Origin: Thermoplasmata archaeon
GTDB taxonomy: Archaea; Thermoplasmatota; Thermoplasmata; Thermoplasmatales; Thermoplasmataceae
Length of the DNA: 14,318 bases
Assembly (NCBI GenBank): GCA_021835185.1
Contig: JAKBQO010000012.1
Span: forward strand, 1 to 14,318
Direction: 5' to 3'
Part shown: piece by piece, positions 14,311 to 14,318 of the stretch
Numbering within the stretch: the first letter of the stretch is position 1
How the letters are laid out: each line of letters begins with the position of its first letter
Notes under the pieces: generated by a model
The model's input: the letters and a program-made list of their open reading frames with translations, nothing else
Told to the model about the DNA's origin: nothing
Databases searched by the model: none
Position numbers and translations under genes: made by a program

Positions 14311-14318
14311 AGATCGGA

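Noticed and set aside
1..14318. CRISPR array, insertion sequence or phage remnant
   Set aside because: No regularly spaced repeats, transposase, integrase or long terminal repeats were seen.

Overview
The window looks like part of the chromosome of a thermoacidophilic archaeon of the Thermoplasmatales, Ferroplasma-like or close to it. The evidence is a VAT-type Cdc48/p97 ATPase very like that of Thermoplasma, an archaeal peptide chain release factor aRF1, an archaeal-type UMP kinase and a short homocitrate synthase. The DNA is AT-rich, and TATA boxes sit about 24-28 bases before the first gene of each transcription unit. No rRNA, tRNA, CRISPR array, insertion sequence or replication origin was seen. 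The genus is an inference.

Layout, left to right. (1) 1-1113, minus strand: homoserine kinase followed by the start of a Cys/Met-metabolism PLP enzyme that runs off the left edge. (2) 1336-2639, plus strand: an unrecognised secreted protein, overlapping by 7 bases a very AT-rich four-helix membrane protein. (3) 2827-5061, plus: VAT/Cdc48. (4) 5062-6051, minus: an MthK-like potassium channel, abutting VAT end to end. (5) 6254-7492, minus: aRF1, divergent from (6) UMP kinase at 7535-8212 across a 42-base shared promoter gap. (7) 8213-10423, minus: a padR - ABC ATPase - ABC permease operon. (8) 10475-11446, minus: a BadF/BadG-type sugar kinase, possibly 2-keto-3-deoxygluconate kinase. (9) 11556-12674, plus: homocitrate synthase. 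(10) 12660-14263, minus: an arsR-arsB arsenite resistance operon.

How the genes work together. Several units are housekeeping: amino-acid synthesis (threonine/methionine and lysine), translation termination, pyrimidine nucleotides and protein unfolding. Two are self-regulated efflux operons in which the repressor is encoded first (padR-ABC and arsRB). The least explained part is the secreted protein/membrane protein pair, which has the form of a secreted effector with a cognate membrane partner; that function is unproven.

Two sequence-level patterns run through the window. First genes of units start about 25 bases from a TATA box, implying leaderless mRNAs, and this moves four start codons downstream of the longest reading frame. 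Genes inside operons mostly carry Shine-Dalgarno sequences placed over the end of the preceding gene. All three convergent gene pairs have no spacer at all: two abut exactly and one overlaps by 15 bases.
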